Shown piece after piece: positions 55,812-64,000 of a DNA stretch of 64,000 bases. The translations under genes and the position numbers were made by a program. Within the stretch, counting starts at the first letter, position 1. Every line of letters starts with the position of its first letter. Below the pieces are notes generated by a model. That model was not told the DNA's origin, did no database searches, and saw nothing but the letters and a program-made list of their open reading frames with translations. This DNA is from Isoetes taiwanensis (lineage: Eukaryota > Streptophyta > Lycopodiopsida > Isoetales > Isoetaceae): assembly GCA_021234155.1 (NCBI GenBank), contig JAJEKV010000026.1, positions 744,001-808,000 on the forward strand. The letters are read 5' to 3'.

Positions 55812-57308
55812 ATGTCAAACGGCAGGTCAGAGAAAGCTTGGGAACAGTTCCAAGCATGGTATGACCAGATCGTCAGGAAGGAAGCTGAGCATCGGCTGTC
55901 ACACCCAGATGAGTTCGCTCAACAGCCTGAAAACCCGGTAGACGCCACTGTAGTCTACAATAACTTCTGCCTAACGGTAGATATAATCTCTGAGGCTAAC
56001 AAACACAGTGATGTGTATGGTCAGTACATTCAGAGATTCATGGTCGTGGCAGAAACTGAAGCGTGTCCTTCTCCCTCGACTGGGAAGATTGTATTGAGTC
56101 TAAAGTCCTTTCTAAAGCTTTTTCCCAAAGGTGACCATGATAAGGTTTGAAGGTCGTTCAAGAGACTGCCAGCCGACTTATGTGAGAAGGATGGGAAGGA
56201 TAATTTATATCCAATTGACATCATGTTTGCTACTTACATGATATATACGGTTCCACCAACAGATAGGGAAGAACCACAGGTGAAGGCTATTGTAGAACCT
56301 CAGTCACCTGTAGAGGAGGTATTTGATGCAGAGAAAGAGCAGGAACTGCTGGAAAAGCTCGACGAGGACGAGGATGAAGACGTAGACGAGCATGAAGAGA
56401 ATCTTGATAGATGGGGTGTCACGGAAGCCTTGCCAGTTAATATAGGAGGGAAGGACTATCTTCTTCTCCATGATATATCTTCCATTATTGGTTTGAGGGA
56501 AGATGGGATCCTTGGACAAATCTATGCTTTCGTTGTTGGTCTAGACGACTTCATTGACTTCGAGCCGGAAGTGCCTAGGGAGCTGCACAAACTCTTAACC
56601 TATGATGGAACTTCAATAGCTCCTGAGATTGCTTTTAATAGAGTTCTGGAGATGGCAGAAATGGGCTTGAAGGAAGTCTTAGAAGTAAAGTTCGAGGCGA
56701 GTTCATCAGAAGATAGTGCAAAACAAGTATCAAAGAGCGAATCAAGCTCTTCCAGGTCGTCGATCAACATTTCTACCAAAGGGGTTATTGCATCTGATGA
56801 AGTGGAGGTAAGCTACCATAAGTTTGCTTATTTTGTTAAGTGCCTAAGAACGATTGTGTATTGCGCAGGAGATTTTTGTGGACGATTTTTGCGCCAGACA
56901 TGACAGAGTTACCTTTGGCAGAGATGCAAGTATCGCCCACTATATGGGCTACCTTTATAAGGGAGAGATCGTTGTTCCATTCTAAGTACAGCCCATATGG
57001 ACCTGAGGAGGTTTTGAAACTCAAGGCCCTCTCATTGATTGGTAGTCACATCCCATTATCTGCCAATTCTGATCGAGTAGTGGCTGTTAGGAGAGATATC
57101 GCCACGCATGTTTTTGGTGGCTTTAGTATTGGCTGCCAATAGAGCTGCATTGGCCTTGTCCGGCATGGATAAGGCTACAATTCGACTGACTTGGGAAGAG
57201 AGGGAGCCCCAAATTCCTCGCCTTATGTACCTGTTGGATGCTGGTCTGCAGAGTCCGAATTGGAAGAAGTCGAAGTTTCCGATGACTTACATGTTTCTAA
57301 GAAAATAA
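55812..57308 (+). pseudogene. unrecognised ORF C, about 480 codons, interrupted, with an intron
   Basis: From the ATG at 55812 the frame reads SEKAWEQFQAWYDQIVRKE, NNFCLTVDIISEANKHSD and SLKSFLKLFPKGDHDKV, meets a TGA at 56148-56150, and continues in the same frame through FKRLPADLCEKDGKDNLYP, an acidic run (EKLDEDEDEDVDEHEEN) and a Ser-rich segment. A consensus 61-bp intron (GAG|GTAAGC at 56808 to TTGCGCAG at 56868) joins in phase to EIFVDDFCARHDRVTFGRDA and HYMGYLYKGEIVVPF. Two frameshifts (near 56980 and 57105) then separate YGPEEVLKLKALSLIGSHIP from LAANRAALALSGMDKATIR, which ends at 57308. I recognise no family. It behaves as one decayed gene. Host gene, unknown element or an old viral insertion all remain possible. 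Confidence 0.45.
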
Positions 57309-57420
57309 AGTTGTAACCATTGTTAATTAATGCAAAGACTTGTTTTAAATCTCTATTCATGTTATATCGAACATACACTTCAGTTTCATTTTGATTTGTC
57401 TCACGCTTCTATTTTACTTT

Positions 57421-57560
57421 TGCACCGCGTGGCCCGCGGTGCTAAAACTCTGTTATGCGTGCTTACAACTAAGCGCTATTCGCGACCGCGGGTGGCCGCG
57501 ATTAAAAACAGTTCGTTTCCGTGGCTATCCTTTGCGGTGTTCGCATGGTAGCAACGGTAC
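57421..57560. repeat. palindrome array 3 (two units plus a decayed third)
   Basis: Units at 57421-57443 (GCACCGCGTGGCCCGCGGTGC), 57480-57501 (TCGCGACCGCGGGTGGCCGC) and a decayed one at about 57540 (TCGCATGGTAGCAACGGT). Start-to-start spacing is 59 and 60 bp. Confidence 0.8.
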
Positions 57561-57679
57561 TCTTTATATAATTATCTTTGTTATCGATGTTGTCTGCTTT
57601 TGATATTTGTTCTCTAAGATATTACATTGCATATTTATCAATCTTGTCCACTCATTTGTTGCATTACAGTTCAGAGACA

Positions 57680-58372
57680 ATGGCACAGAATAGCGGTAAT
57701 GCCGGATCTAACCATCCCAGCAATCAAACAACAGAAGAGAAGGCGCTGTCTGGGCGCACACATGATGGGCAAGACAGCGAGGGCAGCGCCACTAACTATG
57801 TCAGTGCTTCTAACAACCAGAACAGAGCTCAGTCTTCCGAGCCAGAAATCATTCATCAAGCAGGTCTGAACACTGTAGTTCAGAATGTTGCCAATGGGGC
57901 AGAGGAGATTTTTAGAGACATACCTTCCGAGCCAAGGCGTGTTTACCTGTTCTCTGCTGGCCATTTAGTCGGAGAAGGAACTTTTGTGCAGTTGCCTGTT
58001 CCTTCGATAGGAGGTGACAACTTGCTTGAGGCACTCCATTCCTTCGTCGTGTGGCCCAGGTTGATGGCTTCTTTGTCGCCAACAATAGGCACATTGTATC
58101 TGCTGGTTAATGAGATAGATTACATTACCGGACTTCCTCGCCGAAAGTTGGGAAGTTGGATCGGTGGAGGTAAAACCGGGGGCCAGCCTTGCTTGGAGCC
58201 GACAATGAGAATGCTAAGCCCCATGAGGATGACCATCGGGATCTTTGGAAAAGATGAGGATCGCCCTAATCGGATTGTTCGTAATGTTACTCGAATGTTC
58301 CTTCTCGAATGTTCTGTTCTGTTCGAATGTATTCCCCCACGAATGATATGTACCGGGGTGTCCCCCGTCTAG
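57680..58372 (+). CDS. unrecognised ORF D, 230 residues (probably decayed at the 3' end)
   Basis: The ATG at 57680 opens a hydrophilic Asn/Ser/Gln-rich N-terminus (MAQNSGNAGSNHPSNQTTEE, about 70 residues), then an ordered part: VVQNVANGAEEIFRDIPSEP, RRVYLFSAGHLVGEGTFVQL, PRLMASLSPTIGTLYLLVNE, IDYITGLPRRKLGSW. After about 58200 the frame looks less protein-like, and coding-looking text appears in another frame (NDMYRGVPRLGPPWMAQIAK near 58335-58400), which suggests a frameshift. No known motif. It follows palindrome array 3 by about 120 bp. Confidence 0.4.
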   Translation: MAQNSGNAGSNHPSNQTTEEKALSGRTHDGQDSEGSATNYVSASNNQNRAQSSEPEIIHQAGLNTVVQNVANGAEEIFRDIPSEPRRVYLFSAGHLVGEGTFVQLPVPSIGGDNLLEALHSFVVWPRLMASLSPTIGTLYLLVNEIDYITGLPRRKLGSWIGGGKTGGQPCLEPTMRMLSPMRMTIGIFGKDEDRPNRIVRNVTRMFLLECSVLFECIPPRMICTGVSPV

Positions 58373-58490
58373 GTCCCCCGTGGATGGCTCAAATCGCGAA
58401 AAAAATATCATTGTACAAGAGGCACTGCAGCACTGTGGACGGTTGTACTTGAAACCGTGAGTACCGCATATCTGATAGTGGTTCCCTGTT

Positions 58491-58739
58491 GTTGAGCGGA
58501 CTCTAGAGGTCGGGGAATCCAAGCGTAAGAGGAAGTCTACTAAGCCTAAGCATTTACGGAAAAGAAACTGGGTTCTCTGTAAAGGCCCTCCTAAGCTGAA
58601 TAAGAAGGGCCAGCTGTTTAAGCCAAAGTATAGATGGATTCGGAAAATTCGGCACTTCCAGAACCACGTGGAGTGGGTGCTTCCGAAGCTCACAATGGCT
58701 AGAATATGTAGGGAGACGGTTCGGGGCCGGATACTATAA
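58491..58739 (+). CDS. unrecognised ORF E, strongly basic, 82 residues
   Basis: An open frame without an initial ATG: VERTLEVGESKRKRKSTKP, KHLRKRNWVLCKGPPKLNKK, KYRWIRKIRHFQNHVEWVLP, ending at TAA 58737-58739. Very rich in Lys and Arg. It probably belongs to the same gene as ORF D after frameshifts. Further coding-looking text (LDAHCDEAPENHMVDFFKTA) occurs at about 58815-58910 in another frame. A nucleic-acid-binding tail is possible on composition alone. Confidence 0.35.
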   Translation, partial: VERTLEVGESKRKRKSTKPKHLRKRNWVLCKGPPKLNKKGQLFKPKYRWIRKIRHFQNHVEWVLPKLTMARICRETVRGRIL

Positions 58740-59058
58740 GATGAGGGGGGATAATAGAAGGTACCGGAATCTTTGGTAGACTTTTTCCAATGCCGAAGAG
58801 GTGACTCGATTCAACTGCAGATGCCCTTGATGCTCACTGCGACGAGGCGCCCGAGAATCACATGGTTGACTTCTTCAAGACTGCGGTGAAATGTCTTTGT
58901 GCGTAGAAAGAGAGTGACAATAATGAGGCAGGATGTTGCCTTGACAAATTACTTCCGAGGCATGTAAAGTGTTTTATATTAATGAAACGGTTTTTGTTCT
59001 ATATATTATTTGCTTGTTAAGTATTTTGATTGTATGTATTCTCTATGTATATCTACAC

Positions 59059-59195
59059 TGCACCGTTGCCACGGTGCGAAATGCGTGTAAATTACTTTGT
59101 GAGGCGGGCAATTTTCGACCGCGGGCCACGCGATGCTAAATTGAATCATTCCACGTTTAAGTAGTGGCCATTCTTGCACCGTGGCTACGGTGCGA
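59059..59195. repeat. palindrome array 4 (three units)
   Basis: Units at 59059-59079 (TGCACCGTTGCCACGGTGCG), 59114-59137 (TTCGACCGCGGGCCACGCGA region) and 59174-59195 (TTGCACCGTGGCTACGGTGC), spaced 55 and 60 bp start to start. TGCTAAA follows the second unit, as after the first unit of array 3. Confidence 0.85.
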
Positions 59196-59199
59196 GGTT

Positions 59200-59460
59200 T
59201 CTAGTATGAAAATTGGCTGATAGTATGCAATTGAATATATGTGGTAGATAATTAATCTGCAGCACTGTAGCAGCATTATTGATGTGCACTGTAGCACCAT
59301 TATTGATCACTGTAGCTATCCTTGACATTACTATCTATTATTATACAGTACCATCTATTATATTTTACAGTACTAAAATAAAGAAAAGGATAAAATATTT
59401 AATAATTTGACATCATTGCATAGGGAGATTTATTGATTCATTTGGAAGCAGCGAACCCAG
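59200..59460. other. spacer before ORF F
   Basis: AT-rich, with GCACTGTAGCA(C/G)CATTATTGAT repeated at about 59262 and 59285 and further ACAGTA(C)CATCTATTAT repeats. No gene. Confidence 0.5.
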
Positions 59461-59467
59461 GGGAAAG

Positions 59468-59776
59468 ATGGTGGAAACTAGGAGACAAGTCGGCAATATC
59501 ATGGTCGAGATGCAGTCGCAACTGGCTGAACCAATCTTGGAGCATGCAAATGAGGTCCAAAGGAATGTGCTGACAGAACTGAACAGCAATGGCAAGAGAG
59601 AAATCAGAGCTCAGTATAACAAATTGAGGGCGCAAGGATCTTATAGAATGTTCAATCAGGAAGCTGAGATGGATAATCGTGCTGTGGAAGAGACTTTGGT
59701 TTCTTTGAAGGCATATATTACCGGAGGAAAGGCTCTGAGGCGGTCTGGCCAGGGCGTTTTCCCAACACAGGTCTAG
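59468..59776 (+). CDS. unrecognised ORF F, 102 residues, helical
   Basis: MVETRRQVGNIMVEMQSQLA, EPILEHANEVQRNVLTELN and EMDNRAVEETLVSLKAYITG suggest a mostly helical protein. No signal, membrane segment or motif. The end of the frame lies in a 71-bp tandem duplication (copies from about 59710 and 59781), so the natural C-terminus may be altered. Last plus-strand ORF of the series. Confidence 0.35.
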   Translation: MVETRRQVGNIMVEMQSQLAEPILEHANEVQRNVLTELNSNGKREIRAQYNKLRAQGSYRMFNQEAEMDNRAVEETLVSLKAYITGGKALRRSGQGVFPTQV

Positions 59777-59830
59777 CCATGGCATATATTACCAGAGGAA
59801 AGGCTCTGAGCCAGGGCGTTTCCCAAATGT
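59710..59830. repeat. 71-bp tandem duplication
   Basis: GGCATATATTACC(G/A)GAGG followed by AAAGGCTCTGAG occurs at about 59710 and 59781, with CCAGGGCGTTT(T)CCCAA after each. Confidence 0.9.
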
Positions 59831-59907
59831 TCGTGTACTTCTGCATTCCTCTTTGTTCTGCTTGCTCTGACATAACTGAGCCTTGGCAGTATAGTCTTCG
59901 TAATACC

Positions 59908-60851
59908 CTATTGCTTGATACCATCCTGCAAACATCTAAAGAGAGCAATGTAAGCTTGTCGACTGATACCCACATTGTCACATAATTCTTGCATGCTATC
60001 AGCACTTAAACTCTTTCCCAATTCAGTAAGCACCTGTTCAACAACAGCTTTTCTTAAATGGTTAGCTCCAGGAAGCTTCAACATATCTATAACATCATCT
60101 TTAGTTACAAGCTTTTTCAACAAACTAGCCATATTACAAGGTTTTCTCTTCTTCTTTTCAGCCATAGTAGGATCCACCAGATTTTTAATAGCGTGGATTC
60201 TTCTTCTAGAGCCCCCACCACTAGGGACAAGTACATTTAGGGCCTTCAGTTCTTTTTTTCCCTCTCTCATGCACAGTGGTGTCATTTTCAATCTTTTTAA
60301 CTTCCTCTCCAGTTTGTCATTGTCCTCAGAGCATCTCTTCAATCCTTGTTTGAGTGACTCCACCTCCATAAGCAACCTTTGATTGGAAGCTTGCAGTTCA
60401 TCTGTATTCTTAGACCTGTTGGTTAAGAAATAGTTACACTGTTGGAGGTAATTACAGTGTGCTATCATATTGCAATGCACTCCACACAATTGATTGTACA
60501 TTGTTCTCAAATGTACATCAGAATGACTTGAAATATTGTTGCAATAGCCAAACAGACCTTGATTACCCTTACAGGCAAAATGAATAAGCCCCGATGCAGA
60601 ATGAAATTCAGGATGTCTTCTGGTGATCGGATTGATGGGATACAGTTCCCCACGCGCCCAGAGATCAATATTCATTGCATCAGAAGCTCGAACAGCATTC
60701 TCATCGACCTGTTCCTTCCGATTATATTGATTTTTGCAGGGCAAACAGTTCTTGGGCACCTCCACCCGGAATTGGCCTTTCAGTTCCTGTATTCAAAAAA
60801 GAATTACTCATTGTCATTGCCCGAAATTAATAGAACAGTTACCTCTGCCAT
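59908..60851 (-). CDS. unrecognised two-exon gene with coiled coil and HTH-like end
   Basis: A tiny first exon, ATG-GCA-GAG (60851-60843), a 56-bp intron (GTAACT ... AATACAG, 60842-60787) and a long second exon (60786-59908) give MAE|ELKGQFRVEVPKNCLPCK and a protein of about 295 residues. The N-terminal half is Cys/His-rich (CLPCKNQYNRKEQV, FACKGNQGLFGYCN, LCGVHCNMIAHCNYLQQCNY), which may bind zinc. A coiled coil follows (DELQASNQRLLMEVESLKQG to KLERKLKRLK), then a basic stretch (MAEKKKRKP). The C-terminus ends MQELCDNVGISRQAYIALF, which looks like a helix-turn-helix. Long and intact, so probably real. I know no family with this architecture; a transposon-derived DNA-binding protein is one option. 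Confidence 0.55.
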
Positions 60852-61229
60852 AGATCGAATTCAGAGTCGCGTGATCGCTTTCCGAGCTCCACAGTCCGGC
60901 GACCAAATTGATGCAATTCTTCGCCAAAATACGAAGGAAAACAAGAATTGAGGCATTCTTGAGGTGTCCCGCTCGAAGTACTCCCTGTAGCTTCAGTTCG
61001 GTGGGAAGGTGGGGGGAGGAGGGATTTAGGCATAATGAGTAAAACAACAAGTAATAATGACGTTTAACAGGTTCGGTTGCTCCAGGGCTGAGGTTCAGTT
61101 AAGGTTCGTGGGGGCTTTTTGCCCATACCTGCAGGTTCGGGTACCAACTAAAACCCAAATTTGGGAAGGGCTTACAAGGGCGTTAATAGACTCCACCAAA
61201 CCTCTAATGTATTTTGAGCGTACAAAAAT

Positions 61230-62400
61230 ACAAAGAAAACCCCCTGTCATTATGCTACATATTCGTCTTCTGACGAGCAGATTCACTCATCTCATTCTGT
61301 GCATTCTTCTGATGATGACAAAGATGATCTTGAAGGATGTTCTACGGAGGAGATCGAACTATCTTATCGTGTTCAGTTCAAAAAATTATCCAACTCTGAT
61401 GTAATGGTTCTTTTCTTTAATATGTGTTTCCTTTTTTCTAGTATCTTCTTGAAATATATTAGAAATGATTTCAATTGTGTTATTTTTCTAAAATGATGTT
61501 ATTTATTTTTACAGGTGTATTATTACAAAGGGATGCCCTATCTTGATGATACATGGAAGGAATTCGTGGAGCAAGCAACCAATGCTATGAAGGCTTATTG
61601 CTACGAGATAGATAAAACTTGGCATCAGGTTAAGGCACGACATCGAGAACGGGTAATAAGGTATATAATTGACAATTTTATTCATGGATTAAATGAGGCA
61701 AAACTTAACAAATTACTGGCAAAGAGATTCTCTCTTCTCTTTTCTTTTCTTTTCTTTTTTCCTCCCTTTGAATGGATACCTTTTGCAATTGATACTTGAG
61801 ATTGATCATAATATAGGGATAACTTGCGAAGAAAGGTACGGGCTGGAAAAGATTGTCATCCATTGAAAGTAGGCAAAGAATGTTGGGAAAGATTTGTTGA
61901 GCAATGTGGTCGAGCATACCAACTTCAGAAGGATGCACCCGCAAGACGAAATAGGAGACAACATACAGGATCTGGTGGAGATGCATCTATTAGATCCAAG
62001 TTTGTAAATATTATTTTGTTTCATATTATTATGCAAGATGCTTCATTTTAATTGTTATTTCTCTTGGTAACTTTTTTATTTTAATCTTTGTGTAGTTTTT
62101 TTATTGCGGTAGTTTCCCCGTTGATGATTTGATGCAAAAAATCAAAGAAGATGGTGGGTATGCTGCATGGAAGAAAAGAATGCTTGAAAAATGTCATGAA
62201 GTACAAAAGATAGGAGGAATGGTAATTTATTTTTATGTATTATTTTATTTTGGTGCTATTGTCTTGCAGCATAAAGCAAGTGATTATGTAAAAAAAAGTT
62301 AGTCTTGGAATTGTATTCACGAAAAAGATGAAAAAGTTAGAAAGAGGTGAAGAAATTTCAAAGAAGCAAGAGCCTATTTATCTTGACTTTGAAGAGACGA
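61230..62400 (+). CDS. En/Spm (Ptta)-type transposase-derived gene, multi-exon, partial
   Basis: Exons recognised by frame and splice sites: to 61400 (acidic, SSDEQIHSSHSVHSSDDD, EEIELSYRVQFKKLSNSD), 61515-61660 (VYYYKGMPYLDDTWKEFVEQ ... RHRERVIR), 61817-62003 (DNLRRKVRAGKDCHPLKVGK, CWERFVEQCGRAYQLQK, ARRNRRQHTGSGGDASIRSK) and 62096-62221 (DLMQKIKEDGGYAAWKKRML). A degenerate last exon may run from 62270 to about 62410. All introns are GT-AG and phases match. The W-x-x-F, RRNRRQHTGSG and later Trp-rich pattern resembles plant Transposase_24 (Ptta/En/Spm) proteins. No catalytic DDE core is present, so this would be a domesticated or non-autonomous accessory part. The start is not defined. Confidence 0.6.
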
Positions 62401-62625
62401 AGAAAGGATGAGTAACATATTGTTCAAAATTATTTTCCATTGAATTTCATGTCCTAAACAATGAAACTGCAACCATTGGTTAAGGATTTATGGTCAGCTA
62501 TTACATTATTTGAGGAAAGTGCATGTTTTTGAGCGATCCTTTGACCATGTACACTTTTTAATAGGATAATGAAGATCAAGAAGCTACTGCAAGCGAACAA
62601 AGTCCCTCTCCTCATGAATAGAATA

Positions 62626-62652
62626 GAAGAAGAAGAAGAAGAAGAAGAAGAG
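62626..62652. repeat. GAA microsatellite
   Basis: Nine GAA units downstream of the transposase-like gene. Confidence 0.95.
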
Positions 62653-62659
62653 ATTTTAA

Positions 62660-63960
62660 CGTCACGCCACAAGGCAGTAGAATGATGAATCAAAGCTAGT
62701 TCTACTTTAATCTTTGAAGTATTGCATAACTTCATGTATCTTACGCAAATTAGTATTTGTTTCATTAGCAATTAACATTTTTATTGAGTGGAACACTATA
62801 TATCAAGTTTAATGCAATCACTTCCTTCAATGATCTTTATTCAATTTGACTTTTATTGATTGAAGTTACAAGCAATATTTTTACTTCAACTCATATGAGA
62901 ACATTGAAAAAAAAAAAACATGTTTAGACATAGAATGGCAAAAAAATAAATGTAAGCCTGTCTAAAAAGAACAAGGTGCTGCGCACGGAGGGTTGCCCTT
63001 CATGGCCGCAGGGTGAAGTGGCTTAAGTCATACTTCAAAGTCATGCTTTGACAATCTATTCAAGGCAGAAAAGTAAAAATAAGGATAGGAAAAGGAAAAC
63101 TGAACATTGCAGGAGTTGGCAGTGTGAAGCACATTGATCAAAAGATACCGACAAACAAGACGAATTCGTGAACACGTGGCCACATCTTTCCTCGGACCAT
63201 AAGATGGATTATACTATCACTTGTCACCATTTCACATAGATATACAACATACTCAAGGACCCAAGGATTCTTGAACAAATTGCATGGAATATGTTAACAC
63301 ATTAAATAACTTGATTTCAATAAGATGGATCACGCTATCAACCACATTACCCAAAAACTTTACTCCAACATGCTCAAAAGAACCCAAACAAAGGAAATTA
63401 TTTTGTCAACGCATTAAATAAATATTTACTTACAGTTAAGTTTTACTGCTTACAATTTATAACACAGTAAAAATAAAAAATTCAATATTGTTGGGGCTTT
63501 CTTTTGTAGGCAGCAAATCTACTTCCAACATTTGTGGAAGATCTTTTGAATCCCAAGTTCCAAATGCTGGAGACATTTACAAGAATATTTTTATTGCATT
63601 TATTGGGTGCAAACATGTTCCAAGGGAAGCTCTATGTCCCACAGCTTGCACCCTTATTTCATCACAAAGAATATATACGAGTTCCACAAAGAATATACAA
63701 GTTTCACAATGGCTGATCGAGAATGTAAGTGGTGATTGCCTTCATATGAGCCCAATTAGGCTCCATAACATAAATATGGCAAATTATTGTACAAAGACGT
63801 ATCCTCAAAAGAATTTACATTCCCGGACCATACTGGTCGTTCTATATCCTCTTGATTGAAAGCGCATGAGCTTCAGCAAGTTGGCTTTAAGATCATGCAA
63901 ACCAGGGGTACCAAGGGTTCGTGAAAAGTCAATGACATCGAAGGCGCAATATAGAGCTAT
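62660..63960. other. gene-free right end
   Basis: AT-rich with short frames. Overlapping frames at 63488-63859 read cleanly for 60-120 codons but show no motif and no splice support. No gene called. Confidence 0.45.
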
Positions 63961-63968
63961 TTTTTGAA

Positions 63969-63995
63969 TCGCACCTTCTTTTGCTAAATCGCACC
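63969..63995. repeat. two TCGCACC half-sites at the window edge
   Basis: TCGCACC occurs at 63969-63975 and 63989-63995, with TGCTAAA between them. Both words also mark the palindrome units at 55.4-59.2 kb. Confidence 0.4.
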
Positions 63996-64000
63996 CTTCT

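Noticed and set aside
55415-59195. CRISPR array
   Set aside because: The spacing of palindromes with unlike spacers is similar in geometry, but arrays have only two or three divergent repeats, no cas genes are near, and the DNA is clearly plant nuclear.
63488-63859. 123-codon frame near the right end
   Set aside because: A second long frame overlaps it, no family pattern is visible and codon usage is not convincing.

Overview
This window reads as nuclear DNA of a land plant with a large, repeat-rich genome. The evidence is a plant-type GT-2 trihelix transcription factor, a GT47 exostosin-family glycosyltransferase, a PLATZ-like zinc-binding protein, an En/Spm (Ptta)-type transposase gene with GT-AG introns, copia and gypsy retroelements, and two LINE lineages. 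Genes are sparse and most of the sequence is repeats or decayed mobile DNA. I lean weakly towards a non-angiosperm such as a fern or gymnosperm, because one LINE has an L1-type coiled-coil ORF1 and ends in a tetranucleotide tail. The sequence does not settle this.

Layout. 1-1.7 kb: broken copia pol ending at a polypurine tract. 5.2-6.1 kb: two tandem LTR-like units rich in palindromes. 9.1-10.6 kb: intact trihelix gene with ACGT-box promoter sites and a likely 5' UTR intron. 11.5-12.2 kb: minisatellites. 13.4-14.3 kb: possible decayed exons on the minus strand. 16.4-23.0 kb: a large AGATTC-rich satellite organised as four higher-order units of about 1.5 kb, each closed by a non-satellite linker. 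23.8-24.1 kb: a MITE-like element. 26.4-31.3 kb: a nearly full-length but broken LINE on the minus strand, with tandem 5' repeats and a (GATA)n tail on the plus strand. 32.4-33.1 kb: PLATZ-like gene. 34.1-35.4 kb: tandem repeat with tRNA-like promoter boxes. 36.3-37.7 kb: GT47 gene broken by a 29-bp duplication and preceded by a second duplication that creates an upstream ORF. 42.9-45.1 kb: internally deleted DUF4283-type LINE.

46.3-54.1 kb: an LTR element with a truncated 5' LTR, a PBS, a gag-like remnant, an unrecognised 222-residue ORF, a PPT and a complete 560-bp 3' LTR. A gypsy gag fragment lies directly after it on the opposite strand. 54.7-59.8 kb: a run of plus-strand ORFs that I cannot assign to any family. 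Their spacers hold short arrays of a GC-rich near-perfect palindrome (about 22 bp) repeated every 55-60 bp with unrelated spacer sequence. This is the most unusual feature of the window. 59.9-60.9 kb: an unrecognised two-exon gene with a coiled coil and a putative helix-turn-helix. 61.2-62.4 kb: an En/Spm-type transposase-like gene with four clear exons.

The host-like genes (trihelix, PLATZ-like, GT47) do not form a pathway; they are separate islands among repeats. The 54.7-59.8 kb cluster is the only place where several ORFs on one strand look like parts of one unit.
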